A stretch of 28,303 bases of DNA from RH-chloro-G1 sp003670575 (GCA_947499615.1 CANMOP010000023.1:1-28303), one strand, 5' to 3'. Numbered from the stretch's first letter, positions 7,284 through 18,040 are shown. The notes: generated by a model from the sequence alone, not told the origin. Translations and numbers: made by a program.

Positions 7284-8270
7284 CTAGAACATGTAGCGAT
7301 TCCCGACAGCGAGCGGCGCCACGATTGATGTCCCGAACGCGTCGGCCAGCGCAGAGACAGCTCGCCACCCAGTGCAATGTCCGGGGGCGATGACGGCCGG
7401 CTTCAGCTTCTGCAAGGCCTGGACCGTCTCGGGGATCACGCGCTCGTTTGCGCCTGACAGGTGCAATCCGCCCATCACCGCGTAGAGCGGTACACCGGGG
7501 AACTGAGCCTGTGCGGCCAGCAGCACGTTGATGACGCCGGCGTGCGAGCAGCCGGTGAACACCACGACCCCTTTGCCCGACACATGCACCGCGAGGAATC
7601 GCTCGTCCATGGTGAGCGGGTCGGGCTCCCAACTCTGGCCGTCCAGCGAGCGCCGGTGCTGGTTCGGCAGTCCGACCTCGAATGGCGTGACCCGCGGAAT
7701 CTCGCCGCTGAGGTACCCCATGCCTCCGAGCAACGCCTAAGGCTCCGTCGTATTCACGACCCGCGCACCGGATGTGGCCAACGCCTCGATGCTCGGGAGT
7801 TCCCCGCCCAGGCGCATGGTGCCATCACTCTGCTTGTTGGCCCGCGAGCGGAACATGTCGGGATGCGCGAAGTAGGGAACCTCACGGCCTTCCGTACGGT
7901 CGCGCACCATCTGAACGGCCTTCAGCATTCCTCCTGCGTGATCCCAATGACCGTGCGAGAGGACGATCCCTTCAACATCCGAGAGATCGATACCCTGGCG
8001 GGAGACATTCTGCTCGAATACGTGATCCTCGGGCCCGGCATCGAAAAGCAGCGCCCGTGACTGGCCAGCGTGCCGGATGGTCACGAGACACGATAGGCCA
8101 TGGGCGGCCGAGAACAGGGAACTGCCACTCATCCATGCACCTAGACGCCGCCGCCGCAGCGCGGCCCACTCGGTCTCGACGAAGGCGGGCGTCGTCGAGA
8201 GGCTGTCGATCGCATTGTCGACAAGCACCTGTACATCGACGCTATCAACCGGCTCGATCGACAACACCAC
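7284..8270 (-). pseudogene. Metallo-beta-lactamase-fold hydrolase interrupted by an amber codon
   Basis: Read through, the frame gives a 327-residue MBL-fold protein of the dihydropterin-ribofuranosyl-aminobenzene-phosphate-synthase-like group. The first part holds SHGHWDHAGG (H106, H108, D110, H111). The second holds TGCSHAGVIN (H near 243), GGLHLSG and PGHCTG, which complete the metal site. A TAG at 7739-7737 (codon 178) separates them, in the same frame and without any length change, between VVNTTEP and ALLGGMGYLSGEIPRVTPFE. The stop codon is one base from CAG (Gln). The first piece alone lacks the later metal ligands. The start is GTG at 8270 or 8267, after GAGGAGG. It may be a young nonsense pseudogene, a read-through gene or a sequencing error. 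Confidence 0.85.
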
Positions 8271-8340
8271 GTCCTCCTCGCATCAGCGCCTCGCGACGCG
8301 AAGTCGTGCACTCGTTCCCAATGGGGTGCTAGAAACTACA

Positions 8341-8373
8341 CGAGGGGTGAGCCCACCTCGAGCCCACCCCTCG
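8341..8373. terminator. Stem-loop between CoA-transferase and MBL genes
   Basis: CGAGGGGTG (8341-8349) pairs perfectly with CACCCCTCG (8365-8373) around a 15-nt loop. On the minus strand the hairpin follows the stop of the CoA-transferase fusion gene by 23 nt and is followed by TGTAGTTTCT, a weak T-rich run. It would end the long CoA-transferase transcript before the interrupted hydrolase gene. Confidence 0.6.
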
Positions 8374-8395
8374 CATGCACACCTCGAGCCGCGGA

Positions 8396-10858
8396 TCACA
8401 CGGCGGCGGGGATGCGGTTCACCTCTTCCCAGTGGATCACGTGCGAGGTGCGCAACTCCTCGATCTGCGGCGCGGTGTAGCCGAGCTCGGTCATGATCGC
8501 GACGGTGTGCTCGCCACCGAAGGAGCCGTGCCCGAAGCGGCCCGGCACACCCGCAAAGCGCACGATGCCACCGTGCCGGGTGTACTTCCCGAAGCGTGGG
8601 CTCTCCGCCTGCTCCGACAGGTGGTTCGCGATCGCCTGCGGGTGCTCCTCGTAGAACTCGCCCGAGTCCTGGTCGGCGCGCACGCAGGCCACGCCCGCCG
8701 CCGTGAGGCTCGACTCCCACTCGGTCGCGGGCTGCGAGGCGAACAGCGCACTCAACGACTCCGCCAGCGCCGCGTCGTGCTCCGCGCGCGCACTCGACGT
8801 CGCGAAGCGAGCGTCGGCGGCGAGCGTCGGTCGACCGCTCGACGCGCAGAACGCCTGCCACTCGGCGTCTGTCGACGCAGCGAGGAAGACCCAACTGTCG
8901 CCACCCGCTCGGTACAGGCGGTAGAGCGCGTTCAGGCCGTAGCAGTCCGCGTCCGGCATCGCGGTGCCCGGCCGGCCCGCGTAGTTGTACGTCTCATCGG
9001 CGTTCGCCCAGGCGTTGGCCTGCATCATCGTCGCCTGCACCGCCTGGCCCCGGCCAGTGACCTCGCGCGCGTAGAGCCCGAGCATGATGCTGGTGGACAC
9101 GGCCTGCGAGGAGTTCGGGTCTGGGTTGCCCTCGTTGGCGCGCATCAGCCAGCGTGAGACCTCCTTGATCTGCGGCAGCGTCATCGGCTGGTCGCTCGGC
9201 GGCAACATCGAGGCGCCGGCCTGCCGCAGCGCGCCGCCGAACAGCGCGCCGGGCAGCGGGTGCGCGCCGGGACGACGGCTGTGCGGGCCCGTCGCGCCGT
9301 ATGCACCGATGTACATGTGCACCAGTCGCGGGTTGATCGCCTTGCACGTCTCCCAGTCGATGGCGAGGCGTTCCGGCACGCCCGGGCGGAAGTTGTGCAG
9401 CAACACGTCCGCACGCGCGATCAATTGGTGCACGATCGCCTTGCCCTCGGGCGTCTGCAGGTCGACCTGGATGCATTCCTTACCGGCGTACAACTTCAGG
9501 CCACCCAGCGCGTTGGCGGCGCCCATCATGCGCACCTGCTCGCGTTCTGGCGTGGCGTCCACCTTGATGATGCGCGCTCCCATCTCACCGAGCATCGCCG
9601 CACCGTACGGGCCGGCGATCACTGTCGAGAAGTCGAGGATGGTGACGCCGTCGAGCATCGGGCGCGGCGGCCCGCTCACCACTTCGGCACCGCCGCTGAC
9701 CGGTGCGCTAACGCGCCCCGCCGCCGCGAGGCGACCAAGCACCTCCGCGGTGTGCTGGCCGAGGTCAGGCGCGGGCCCACCAACGGCACCCGGCGTTTCC
9801 GCCAGGTCAGCAAGCACTCCAAGCGTCTGCAGCGGACCGACGCGCGGATCATCGATGGTGACCACATGCTTGTTGTGCACAAACTGCGGGTGCGTCATGC
9901 CCTCGACGGCCCCGAGGTACGGCTCCGCCGCGACGTTGCCGTCCGCGACGAAGATCTCCATCCATTCGTCCAGGGTCTTCTCCTGCATCTTCTCCAGCAT
10001 GATGTCGCGGAGGATCTCGCGACTCTCCTCGGACATCGCCGGTGCGTCCTTGAACCGCTCGTCCTCGAACACCCAGCCCAGGCTGACGGCGCGCAGGTAG
10101 GCGTGGAACAGCCGCGACATCAGGTTCGCGTGCTGAATCCAGCGCCCGTCCTTCGTGCGCGCGGGGATGTACTGCAACGTGGGTTGGCCGTTGGTGACGC
10201 GAGCGGGCGAAAACGTCTTCGGGTCGCGGCGCGAGAACGGACGCGCGATCAACCGAGGCTCGTACGGGAGCATCCCCTGCAGCAGGCTGGTCTGCACCCA
10301 CTGGCCGCGCCCTCGACGGTCGCGCTCGCGCAGGGCAGCGAGGATGCCGCGTGCCGCCGCCTGGCTCGCGGCCCACGTCGCGGTCTGCACGGCGGTGAAC
10401 ACCGGCCCATCGCGATTCGGTTCACCCTCGAAGTTCAGCATGCGGCCGGAACGCGCGGCGATGGCACCCTCGGATGCGGGCACCTGCGCCAGCGGCCCCT
10501 CCTGCCCCCAGCCGGTGATCGAGGCGTACACCAGCCGTGGATTGAGACGCGACAGCGTCGCGTAGTCCACGCCCACCCCCACAGCGACACCCGGTGCAAA
10601 CGACTCGATCACCACGTCGGCGCCTGCAGCGAGCTGCTGTGCGCGCGCACGGTCATCCTCGCGCGTGAGGTCCAGCACGACGCTCTTCTTGCCGCGGTTC
10701 CAGGAGAGCCATGCGGGGTGCGAGCGCGACGGGTCGCCGGTCGGCGGCTCCACCTTCAGCACCTCGGCACCGAAGTCGGCGAGTACCGCGCTCGCAAGCG
10801 CGCCCGCCGTCCCCGAGCTGAAGTCCAGCACCGTGAGTCCATCCAGTGGCCCGGTCAT
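8396..10858 (-). CDS. Fused tandem CaiB/BaiF (family III) CoA-transferase
   Basis: This 820-residue protein consists of two consecutive CaiB/BaiF domains. The first begins LDGLTVLDFSSGTAGALAS at residue 5; the second begins LDGVTILDFSTVIAGPYGA at 402 after a short linker. Each has the expected ADV-----PG and NPRLV blocks. A normal enzyme of about 400 residues works as an interlocked dimer, so the fusion resembles a covalent pseudo-dimer. Aligning by eye from the GILAAL/IMLGL and GRGQ landmarks, the catalytic Asp position is T161 in the first half and D580 in the second. ATG at 10858 follows GGAAGGAG. The reaction would be CoA transfer between an acyl-CoA and a carboxylic acid; substrates unknown. 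Confidence 0.9.
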   Translation of the reverse strand: MTGPLDGLTVLDFSSGTAGALASAVLADFGAEVLKVEPPTGDPSRSHPAWLSWNRGKKSVVLDLTREDDRARAQQLAAGADVVIESFAPGVAVGVGVDYATLSRLNPRLVYASITGWGQEGPLAQVPASEGAIAARSGRMLNFEGEPNRDGPVFTAVQTATWAASQAAARGILAALRERDRRGRGQWVQTSLLQGMLPYEPRLIARPFSRRDPKTFSPARVTNGQPTLQYIPARTKDGRWIQHANLMSRLFHAYLRAVSLGWVFEDERFKDAPAMSEESREILRDIMLEKMQEKTLDEWMEIFVADGNVAAEPYLGAVEGMTHPQFVHNKHVVTIDDPRVGPLQTLGVLADLAETPGAVGGPAPDLGQHTAEVLGRLAAAGRVSAPVSGGAEVVSGPPRPMLDGVTILDFSTVIAGPYGAAMLGEMGARIIKVDATPEREQVRMMGAANALGGLKLYAGKECIQVDLQTPEGKAIVHQLIARADVLLHNFRPGVPERLAIDWETCKAINPRLVHMYIGAYGATGPHSRRPGAHPLPGALFGGALRQAGASMLPPSDQPMTLPQIKEVSRWLMRANEGNPDPNSSQAVSTSIMLGLYAREVTGRGQAVQATMMQANAWANADETYNYAGRPGTAMPDADCYGLNALYRLYRAGGDSWVFLAASTDAEWQAFCASSGRPTLAADARFATSSARAEHDAALAESLSALFASQPATEWESSLTAAGVACVRADQDSGEFYEEHPQAIANHLSEQAESPRFGKYTRHGGIVRFAGVPGRFGHGSFGGEHTVAIMTELGYTAPQIEELRTSHVIHWEEVNRIPAAV

Positions 10859-11496
10859 CGTCGTACTCCTTCCCCGCCGCCGAGGGTGGCCGGTAGCGGG
10901 CTCCAGACATGTCCGCTGCGATAATAGACGTGTTGGCCGCGCCCGTGTTGCTACGCGAACGCACGGGATGATGTTCACGATCGGTTTGGTGACGGGACGA
11001 ATCGGGGCGCGGTGTGCACCCTCGGGCGGACGCTACCCGGTGAGGCGCAGGGTGATGACGCAGCCGGCCACAATCGCAGGGGCGTAGGCGACCCCGTGCG
11101 GCCACGCAGCCAACGCCGCAGTACGGGCAGACCGACTACCGCCACTCCTCGCGTCGGCCCCAGTCACCGCCGAGCAGCGGGATGTAAAATCTAGGCATCT
11201 GCGAGGCTCGCAGCCTGCAGGGCGCGTGCCTTCACGCGCTCGACGCCACACGCGTGGGAATGCACTGGGAAGTCGGGTTGCTCGGTGACGATCTCGGTCA
11301 TCGTGACGCCCCATCTCTCAGTAGCAATGTTACGGAGATGGCGTGTTGCGATGGTTTCGTCCTGTGGAAGGTGTGGTTACGAGCAGATGACGACGCGGTT
11401 ACGCGCGAGTTGCCGGAGTATTGCGGGAATGACACATCGATGTCGCACGACGGGCATCAGTCGACATCCGCAACGACGCGTTGACGACGAACGTAC
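10859..11496. other. 638-nt gap without a convincing gene; decayed traces
   Basis: This stretch lies upstream of the CoA-transferase gene (minus) and downstream of the RNase H gene (minus). The part nearest 10858 should hold the CoA-transferase promoter, but no clear -35/-10 pair was found. Two traces stand out. On the minus strand at 11129-11106, a frame reads CPYCGVGC just after a stop. On the plus strand at about 11363-11470, CGRCGYEQMTTRL is read in one frame and ELPEYCGNDTSM in the next, like a frameshifted small zinc ribbon. The 3' third is visibly less GC-rich than its surroundings. None of this supports an intact gene. Confidence 0.4.
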
Positions 11497-12201
11497 TCAG
11501 GGCGTGGCCCGCATGTATGCCGTGGAGAGCGCGTCGGCGTACTCGTTCCATCGTGATCCGTCGTGCGCCCGGATCCATTGAATACGCGCCGCCGGCCGCG
11601 CCTTCGCCAACGCATACGCGCGTTGCACCAGGTCCAGGTTCTTCACCTCGCCGTCGGCGCGTTTCCAGCCGCGGCGCTCCCAGCCGGCCGCCCATCCAGT
11701 GAGCGTCTGCACCACCAGCCGACTGTCCGAGTAGACCTCAGCCTGCTCACCGGCCGGGATCATCGCCAGCCCCTCGGCCATCGCGGTCAACTCCATGCGA
11801 TTGTTCGTCGTGTCCGGGTCGCTGCCGTAGCGCTCCTCGACGATTCGGCCATCCACCACACGCACGGCGCCCCAGCCGCCGGGGCCCGGGTTGCCGCTGC
11901 ACGAACCGTCGGTGAATACGCCTGTAGTGGGACCGGCATCGAAGCGCGCGAGCACCTCCGCGGTCGAGAACGGCGCTCCGGTGCGTGTGCTGCGCGAAGC
12001 CGATCGAGCCGCCTGCGGCTTACGAGCGGACTTCGAGGCGCGTGCGGCCCCGCCGCCTGCCGCGTCCCGGCACTGCATGCACGCACGGGGCTTCCAACTC
12101 GGGTACCGCGCCAGCGTGGCGGCCGGCAGCGTGAACGTCTTCCCGCATTGCTCGCACACGAAGGAAGCCGACGCGCCGGTGGACTGCGAATCGGTCGTCA
12201 T
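11497..12201 (-). CDS. rnhA: Ribonuclease HI with N-terminal zinc knuckle
   Basis: This 234-residue protein cleaves RNA in RNA-DNA hybrids. The catalytic domain starts near residue 93: TDGSCSGNPGPGGWG carries D98, NNRMELTA carries E137, YSDSRLVVQT carries D159 and NEYADALS carries D223, with the catalytic-loop His at H213. All four acidic residues are present. The first 50 residues hold FVCEQCGKTF and RACMQC (C16, C19, C41, C44), a likely zinc ribbon in place of the hybrid-binding domain seen in some RNase HI proteins. A basic Ala/Ser/Arg linker joins the two. The start at 12201 is 12 nt after the stop of the secreted protein gene, so they are probably co-transcribed; the ribosome site is weak. 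Confidence 0.92.
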   Translation of the reverse strand: MTTDSQSTGASASFVCEQCGKTFTLPAATLARYPSWKPRACMQCRDAAGGGAARASKSARKPQAARSASRSTRTGAPFSTAEVLARFDAGPTTGVFTDGSCSGNPGPGGWGAVRVVDGRIVEERYGSDPDTTNNRMELTAMAEGLAMIPAGEQAEVYSDSRLVVQTLTGWAAGWERRGWKRADGEVKNLDLVQRAYALAKARPAARIQWIRAHDGSRWNEYADALSTAYMRATP

Positions 12202-12213
12202 CGCGACAGTTGC

Positions 12214-13728
12214 CTAGTCAAAGCCGACGCCGTTGTAGAGCATGGCGCTGTCGCCTTTGAACACAGCGCTCTCAATGCCAACAAGCACGATCACGGGTTG
12301 GTCGGAGATCACGATCGCGCTCCCCACCCAACCTTCAGGGAGGTTGCGGTCGGCGTTCTGAAGCACAGTGACGCCATTCGCAGCGTTGATCGGGTCGCGC
12401 AACTGACCCGTCGGATTCTGCCGGGAGTAGTAGATCACGCGCACATAGGATGGTGAGCCATCGAATGAGACGACCCGGAACCACGAGTTCCAGCCGGTGC
12501 TTTCGCCGAACGGCCCGAAGCTCTTGTCCAGGATTGGCAGCACCACCTGCCGAGATGCCTCGCTCACCGTGAACCCGCGGTAGTCCGCCAGGCCCCCCGC
12601 GGCCGAGGCCCGCTGCACGTACACCGCGATTGGCTCAATGGACTGGAGGCGGACGGAACCCGTGAACGTGTCCGGCAGGTCGCGGTCGGCGGGTAGGCAG
12701 CCGCGATCCCGTTGGTCGCAGGTCAGCACGCCCGTCACGCTCATCTTGTGCTCGATCTCGACGCGATCGCCAGACGCGGTCACGCCGTCATAACGCAACG
12801 TGACCTCGTTCGAGGCGGCAGGGTTGGCGTTGACGATCCGGAAGCGCGTGTTCCACGTCGTGCCGCTAACAGTGGAGTTGCGCTCCACAAGCGGGAGCGC
12901 GACCACTCGATTCTGCTCGTCCGGCGCGATACCGCGCGACGAGGCGAGCCCGGGCCCGGCGCGTTCCCGCGTCTCAATGGTGGATGTCAGGGTCTGGTCA
13001 CCGGCGCGTATGCCACTGGCGGTGTCGTATGTCCGAACGGTCGCCGCACCATCGAACCCGAACGGCGCGACGAAGTTGCGTTCGTCGCGCACCAGCGAGG
13101 CGTGCGGAGCCACCGGCGCGCCGCCCTGCGGACAGTCGGCAGCGCGGCTGGGAGGGTCGATTGCCACGGGCGTCGCCTGCCCCTGCGTCCAGTAGCGCAA
13201 CTCGACACAGGCCGGTCGGTCGCTGGTGTTCTGCACGGAGATGCGTGACATCCATTGATCGGTGTTCTGCACGATGGGGAACGCCATACCGGCTGTCCCA
13301 CGACCGAGGCGAAGCGTATCGCCGCCGATCTGGAACCGACCGCCCTTGAACGCATCGCGCGCCAATAGCGCCACGAACGGCTGGTCGGACTTCACCAGCG
13401 CGGCACCTCGATAGCCAACCTGCACAGCCTCCAGGCCCTGCTGGAAGAATGACCAACCAACCCCCGGAGCAATCGCTGGGCACACGCCACCACTTGGACA
13501 GCCCGCGACGGCGACGCGGCTCCCGGCGGTGTCGTACAGCGTGACATCCACAGTGGCCGCCCGACCGCCGACGTTCTGGATGCGGAGCCAGGAGTTCTCC
13601 TCGCCGAGGCTGGCCGACTGCGCCGCCAGCGGCACGTGCTGTCCCACAACGGCCACTGCCGCCACCACAAGGGCGAGCAGCCCGCGCAGCACAGTACGGC
13701 GGGAGGGATGTGGCGGCGCCGTCAACAC
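12214..13728 (-). CDS. Secreted repeat protein of unknown function
   Basis: The best start is a GTG at 13728, giving 504 residues. The upstream frame is open to 13959 but has no protein-like character. A signal peptide with a twin-arginine-like SRRTVLR (residues 9-15) and a hydrophobic core to about 29 is followed by an LAAQ cleavage region, so export by Tat or Sec is expected. The mature part has four related beta-rich stretches, recognisable from SWLRIQNVGG, MSRISVQNTS, TRFRIVNANP and SWFRVVSFDG, each followed by a V-L-Y strand. This resembles surface or periplasmic repeat proteins common in Chloroflexota. A GGGAGG lies 11 nt before the GTG. Function is unknown; no catalytic motif is seen. 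Confidence 0.75.
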   Translation of the reverse strand: MLTAPPHPSRRTVLRGLLALVVAAVAVVGQHVPLAAQSASLGEENSWLRIQNVGGRAATVDVTLYDTAGSRVAVAGCPSGGVCPAIAPGVGWSFFQQGLEAVQVGYRGAALVKSDQPFVALLARDAFKGGRFQIGGDTLRLGRGTAGMAFPIVQNTDQWMSRISVQNTSDRPACVELRYWTQGQATPVAIDPPSRAADCPQGGAPVAPHASLVRDERNFVAPFGFDGAATVRTYDTASGIRAGDQTLTSTIETRERAGPGLASSRGIAPDEQNRVVALPLVERNSTVSGTTWNTRFRIVNANPAASNEVTLRYDGVTASGDRVEIEHKMSVTGVLTCDQRDRGCLPADRDLPDTFTGSVRLQSIEPIAVYVQRASAAGGLADYRGFTVSEASRQVVLPILDKSFGPFGESTGWNSWFRVVSFDGSPSYVRVIYYSRQNPTGQLRDPINAANGVTVLQNADRNLPEGWVGSAIVISDQPVIVLVGIESAVFKGDSAMLYNGVGFD

Positions 13729-14012
13729 CGAGATACTGGCCTCCCTGCGCACATCTCTGCCGTCCCGCCCGCGCGGGGGATGCCGTCGATCATAGGCGCG
13801 GTTTCCGGCCAGCGCACCCCAACAGCAGCCCGCAGCCGCGCGCCGACACATCGAAATCCACAACTCGCGGGCAGATCCGCACCCTCGGAGTTGACGCGCT
13901 CGCTCGGCGGAGGAGGGCGGGTGGACGGGGTCGGACGCGTCCGCGCTCCGGGCTGCCAAGGCTGATGCTCACACGCCGTGGGCGGCCTTCACTGCTCTCC
14001 GTGATTGATGCC
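13729..14012. other. Upstream region of the secreted protein gene; no gene seen
   Basis: With the tRNA promoter next to it, this forms a 348-nt gap between divergent units. Frames are open on both strands because of the high GC content, but their compositions are Arg/Pro/Ser-rich and motif-free. The promoter for the secreted protein and RNase H genes should lie here; no sharp -35/-10 pair was found on the minus strand. Confidence 0.4.
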
Positions 14013-14041
14013 TCGACAGTCTGCAGGGGTGATGCTACCAT
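14013..14041 (+). promoter_or_regulatory. Sigma-70-type promoter for tRNA-Pro
   Basis: TCGACA (14013-14018, five of six matches to TTGACA) and TACCAT (14036-14041) are separated by 17 bp, and a TGC just before the -10 makes it an extended -10 element. Transcription would start near 14048, about 29 nt before the tRNA. Confidence 0.6.
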
Positions 14042-14076
14042 CCTCGCCCGACGCGGCTGGGTCGCGCGGTTCCGGG

Positions 14077-14153
14077 CGGGGTGTAGCTCAGCTTGGTAGA
14101 GCGCGTCGTTCGGGACGACGAGGCCCACAGTTCAAATCTGTGCACCCCGACCA
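14077..14153 (+). tRNA. tRNA-Pro (anticodon CGG)
   Basis: A 77-nt cloverleaf can be folded. The acceptor CGGGGTG pairs with CACCCCG, the D-arm contains GCTCAGCTTGGTAGAGC, the anticodon arm is CGTCG-TTCGGGA-CGACG with anticodon CGG, and the T-arm is CACAG-TTCAAAT-CTGTG. Discriminator A and an encoded CCA end the gene. It reads CCG codons, which should be frequent in this GC-rich genome. Confidence 0.97.
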
Positions 14154-14182
14154 TGATCATTCCCCCTCCGACTCCATCATGT

Positions 14183-14209
14183 TCCGGTCGTGGCAACCCG
14201 ACGACCGGA
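14183..14209 (+). terminator. Hairpin after tRNA-Pro, weak terminator candidate
   Basis: TCCGGTCGT and ACGACCGGA form a perfect 9-bp stem with a 9-nt loop, 30 nt after the tRNA. No T-run follows, so it may serve in 3' processing or rho-assisted ending instead of intrinsic termination. Confidence 0.4.
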
Positions 14210-14373
14210 GATGGATGCTCGGGGGACTTGGATGCGCGGGCCGATTCAGGTCTCCGGTTCCCACGTACTGGATTGCGTGACCGGCCCGCCCAACGAATGG
14301 TCAAAGCGATTCAACCCATCGGAACAACCCGATAGGGCATGCCGAGCGGAAGCAGCGCAGGGATGTGCCGTCA

Positions 14374-15315
14374 ATGATGAAGCGCAGCCGGAAGCAGCGT
14401 ACCGACTCGGCCATCGCATACGCGATTGAGCGCCGCTGGGAAGAAGCAGCAGCCGAGAATCGCTCGCTGCTCACCGATTTCCCTGACGACCTCGAAGCCG
14501 CCAACCGCTTGGGCAAGGCGCTGACCGAGACCGGGGACCTAGCCGGCGCGGCCGCTGCCTATGGCCGCAGCATGGAGATCGACCCGGCGAACATGATCGC
14601 GCGGCGCAATCTGAGCCGCATCGAAGAGCTGCGCGGGCAGGAGAAGGCCGCCGGCGGCCGTAAATCGACTCGCACGCGCCGTGCGGCACCCTCGACCTCA
14701 CCAGCGGCTGCTGCTGCCGCCAATGCTGCGTCGCGCCCGTACTCCCTCATCGAGGAGTCCGGCCGCTCCGTGGAGTTCACGCTCATCGAGCCGGACATGG
14801 CGGCGCTGGAGCACGTGTCTGCGGGCGATCCAGCCACCCTGACTGCTACCCCTCGTGGCGTGGCCGTCCAAGGCATGGAGGGCGTAGCGCTCGGTCAGAT
14901 CGAGGCTAGTGCAGCACTGCGCCTGCGTCGGCTCATGGCGGGCGGCAACCAGTACGCGGTCCTCATCCGGCGTGTCGCCGAGGACGGCGTCACCGTATAC
15001 GTGCGTGAAACGCATCGCGCGCCGGAACTCGCGGACGAGCCGTCCTTCCTGCCACCCGCGGCCGCCATCCGCCGCACCGCGACGCGCGCCTACACCAAGA
15101 CTTCCGTGCTGCGGTACGAGATCGGCGGTGGCCCCAGCGACGACGACGACACCGACACGGACAGCTGGGAGCCTCGTTCCCGCTCCGATGATGACGACGA
15201 GATGGACGGCTTCGGCGACGCCACGCTGCAGGACGACGACGATGACCTCGACGGCCCGGTCGCGGACGCCGACGATGAGGACGACGATGAGGACGACGAT
15301 GAGGACGACTCCTAG
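14374..15315 (+). CDS. TPR-containing protein with acidic C-terminal tail
   Basis: Starting at the ATG at 14374, the product has 313 residues (GTG at 14365 would add three; ATG at 14377 is equally close to the GCAGGGA purine run). Residues 10-85 form tetratricopeptide-like helices (AIERRWEEAAAENRSLL, LEAANRLGKALTETGDLAGA, YGRSMEIDP). A basic linker follows, then a beta-rich domain from about residue 118 (EESGRSVEFTLIEPDMAALE...). The last 60 residues are dominated by Asp and Glu, ending in a coding repeat. This is probably a cytoplasmic scaffold or nucleic-acid-associated protein; no enzyme motif is seen. It lies 187 nt upstream of gyrA with a separate promoter between them. Confidence 0.8.
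   Translation: MMKRSRKQRTDSAIAYAIERRWEEAAAENRSLLTDFPDDLEAANRLGKALTETGDLAGAAAAYGRSMEIDPANMIARRNLSRIEELRGQEKAAGGRKSTRTRRAAPSTSPAAAAAANAASRPYSLIEESGRSVEFTLIEPDMAALEHVSAGDPATLTATPRGVAVQGMEGVALGQIEASAALRLRRLMAGGNQYAVLIRRVAEDGVTVYVRETHRAPELADEPSFLPPAAAIRRTATRAYTKTSVLRYEIGGGPSDDDDTDTDSWEPRSRSDDDDEMDGFGDATLQDDDDDLDGPVADADDEDDDEDDDEDDS
15271..15306 (+). repeat. Three perfect 12-bp tandem repeats in the acidic tail
   Basis: GACGATGAGGAC occurs three times in a row in frame and encodes an Asp-Asp-Glu-Asp unit. Such a tract can change copy number by slippage without shifting the frame, so tail length may vary between strains. Confidence 0.85.
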
Positions 15316-15433
15316 CGGACTCGCGCCGTCCCGTACCACCGGCACCGCCCCGGGCGGATCGCCCACAGCACAACTGTCGGTCGCGAACTGTCTCTTGGGC
15401 ATCGGATGTCTCCTCGTGCCCCACGCCTCACAC

Positions 15434-15442
15434 TGGTAAAAT
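15434..15442 (+). promoter_or_regulatory. Extended -10 promoter upstream of gyrA
   Basis: TGGTAAAAT is an extended -10 box (TGn plus TAAAAT) 60 nt before the gyrA GTG. No good -35 is seen 16-18 bp upstream, which is usual for extended -10 promoters. TCACAC and GTGTGA flank it as an inverted repeat, a possible operator. It would drive gyrA and the overlapping thiL. Confidence 0.5.
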
Positions 15443-15502
15443 GTGTGTGACGCACACTCCTCGCGTCACCGGATGACTTGACAGTTATCGGAAAGGCCCC
15501 AC

Positions 15503-18039
<2,537 letters not shown>

Positions 18040-18040
<1 letters not shown>

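Noticed and set aside
9260..10924. A 554-codon open frame on the plus strand
   Set aside because: It mirrors the CoA-transferase fusion gene, which has clear domain motifs and a ribosome site; the antisense product has none.
11033..11314. A 93-codon minus-strand frame ending in a hydrophobic stretch
   Set aside because: No ribosome site, Arg/Ser-rich N-terminus and no recognised family; judged non-coding.
14035..14304. Minus-strand frame with VGVHRFELWASSSRTTRSTKLSYTPPG
   Set aside because: It is the antisense translation of tRNA-Pro, a common annotation artefact.
15271..15306. Short tandem repeats as a possible CRISPR-like array
   Set aside because: The units are 12 bp, contiguous without spacers and in frame inside a gene, so they are a coding low-complexity repeat. 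No CRISPR array was seen anywhere in the window.
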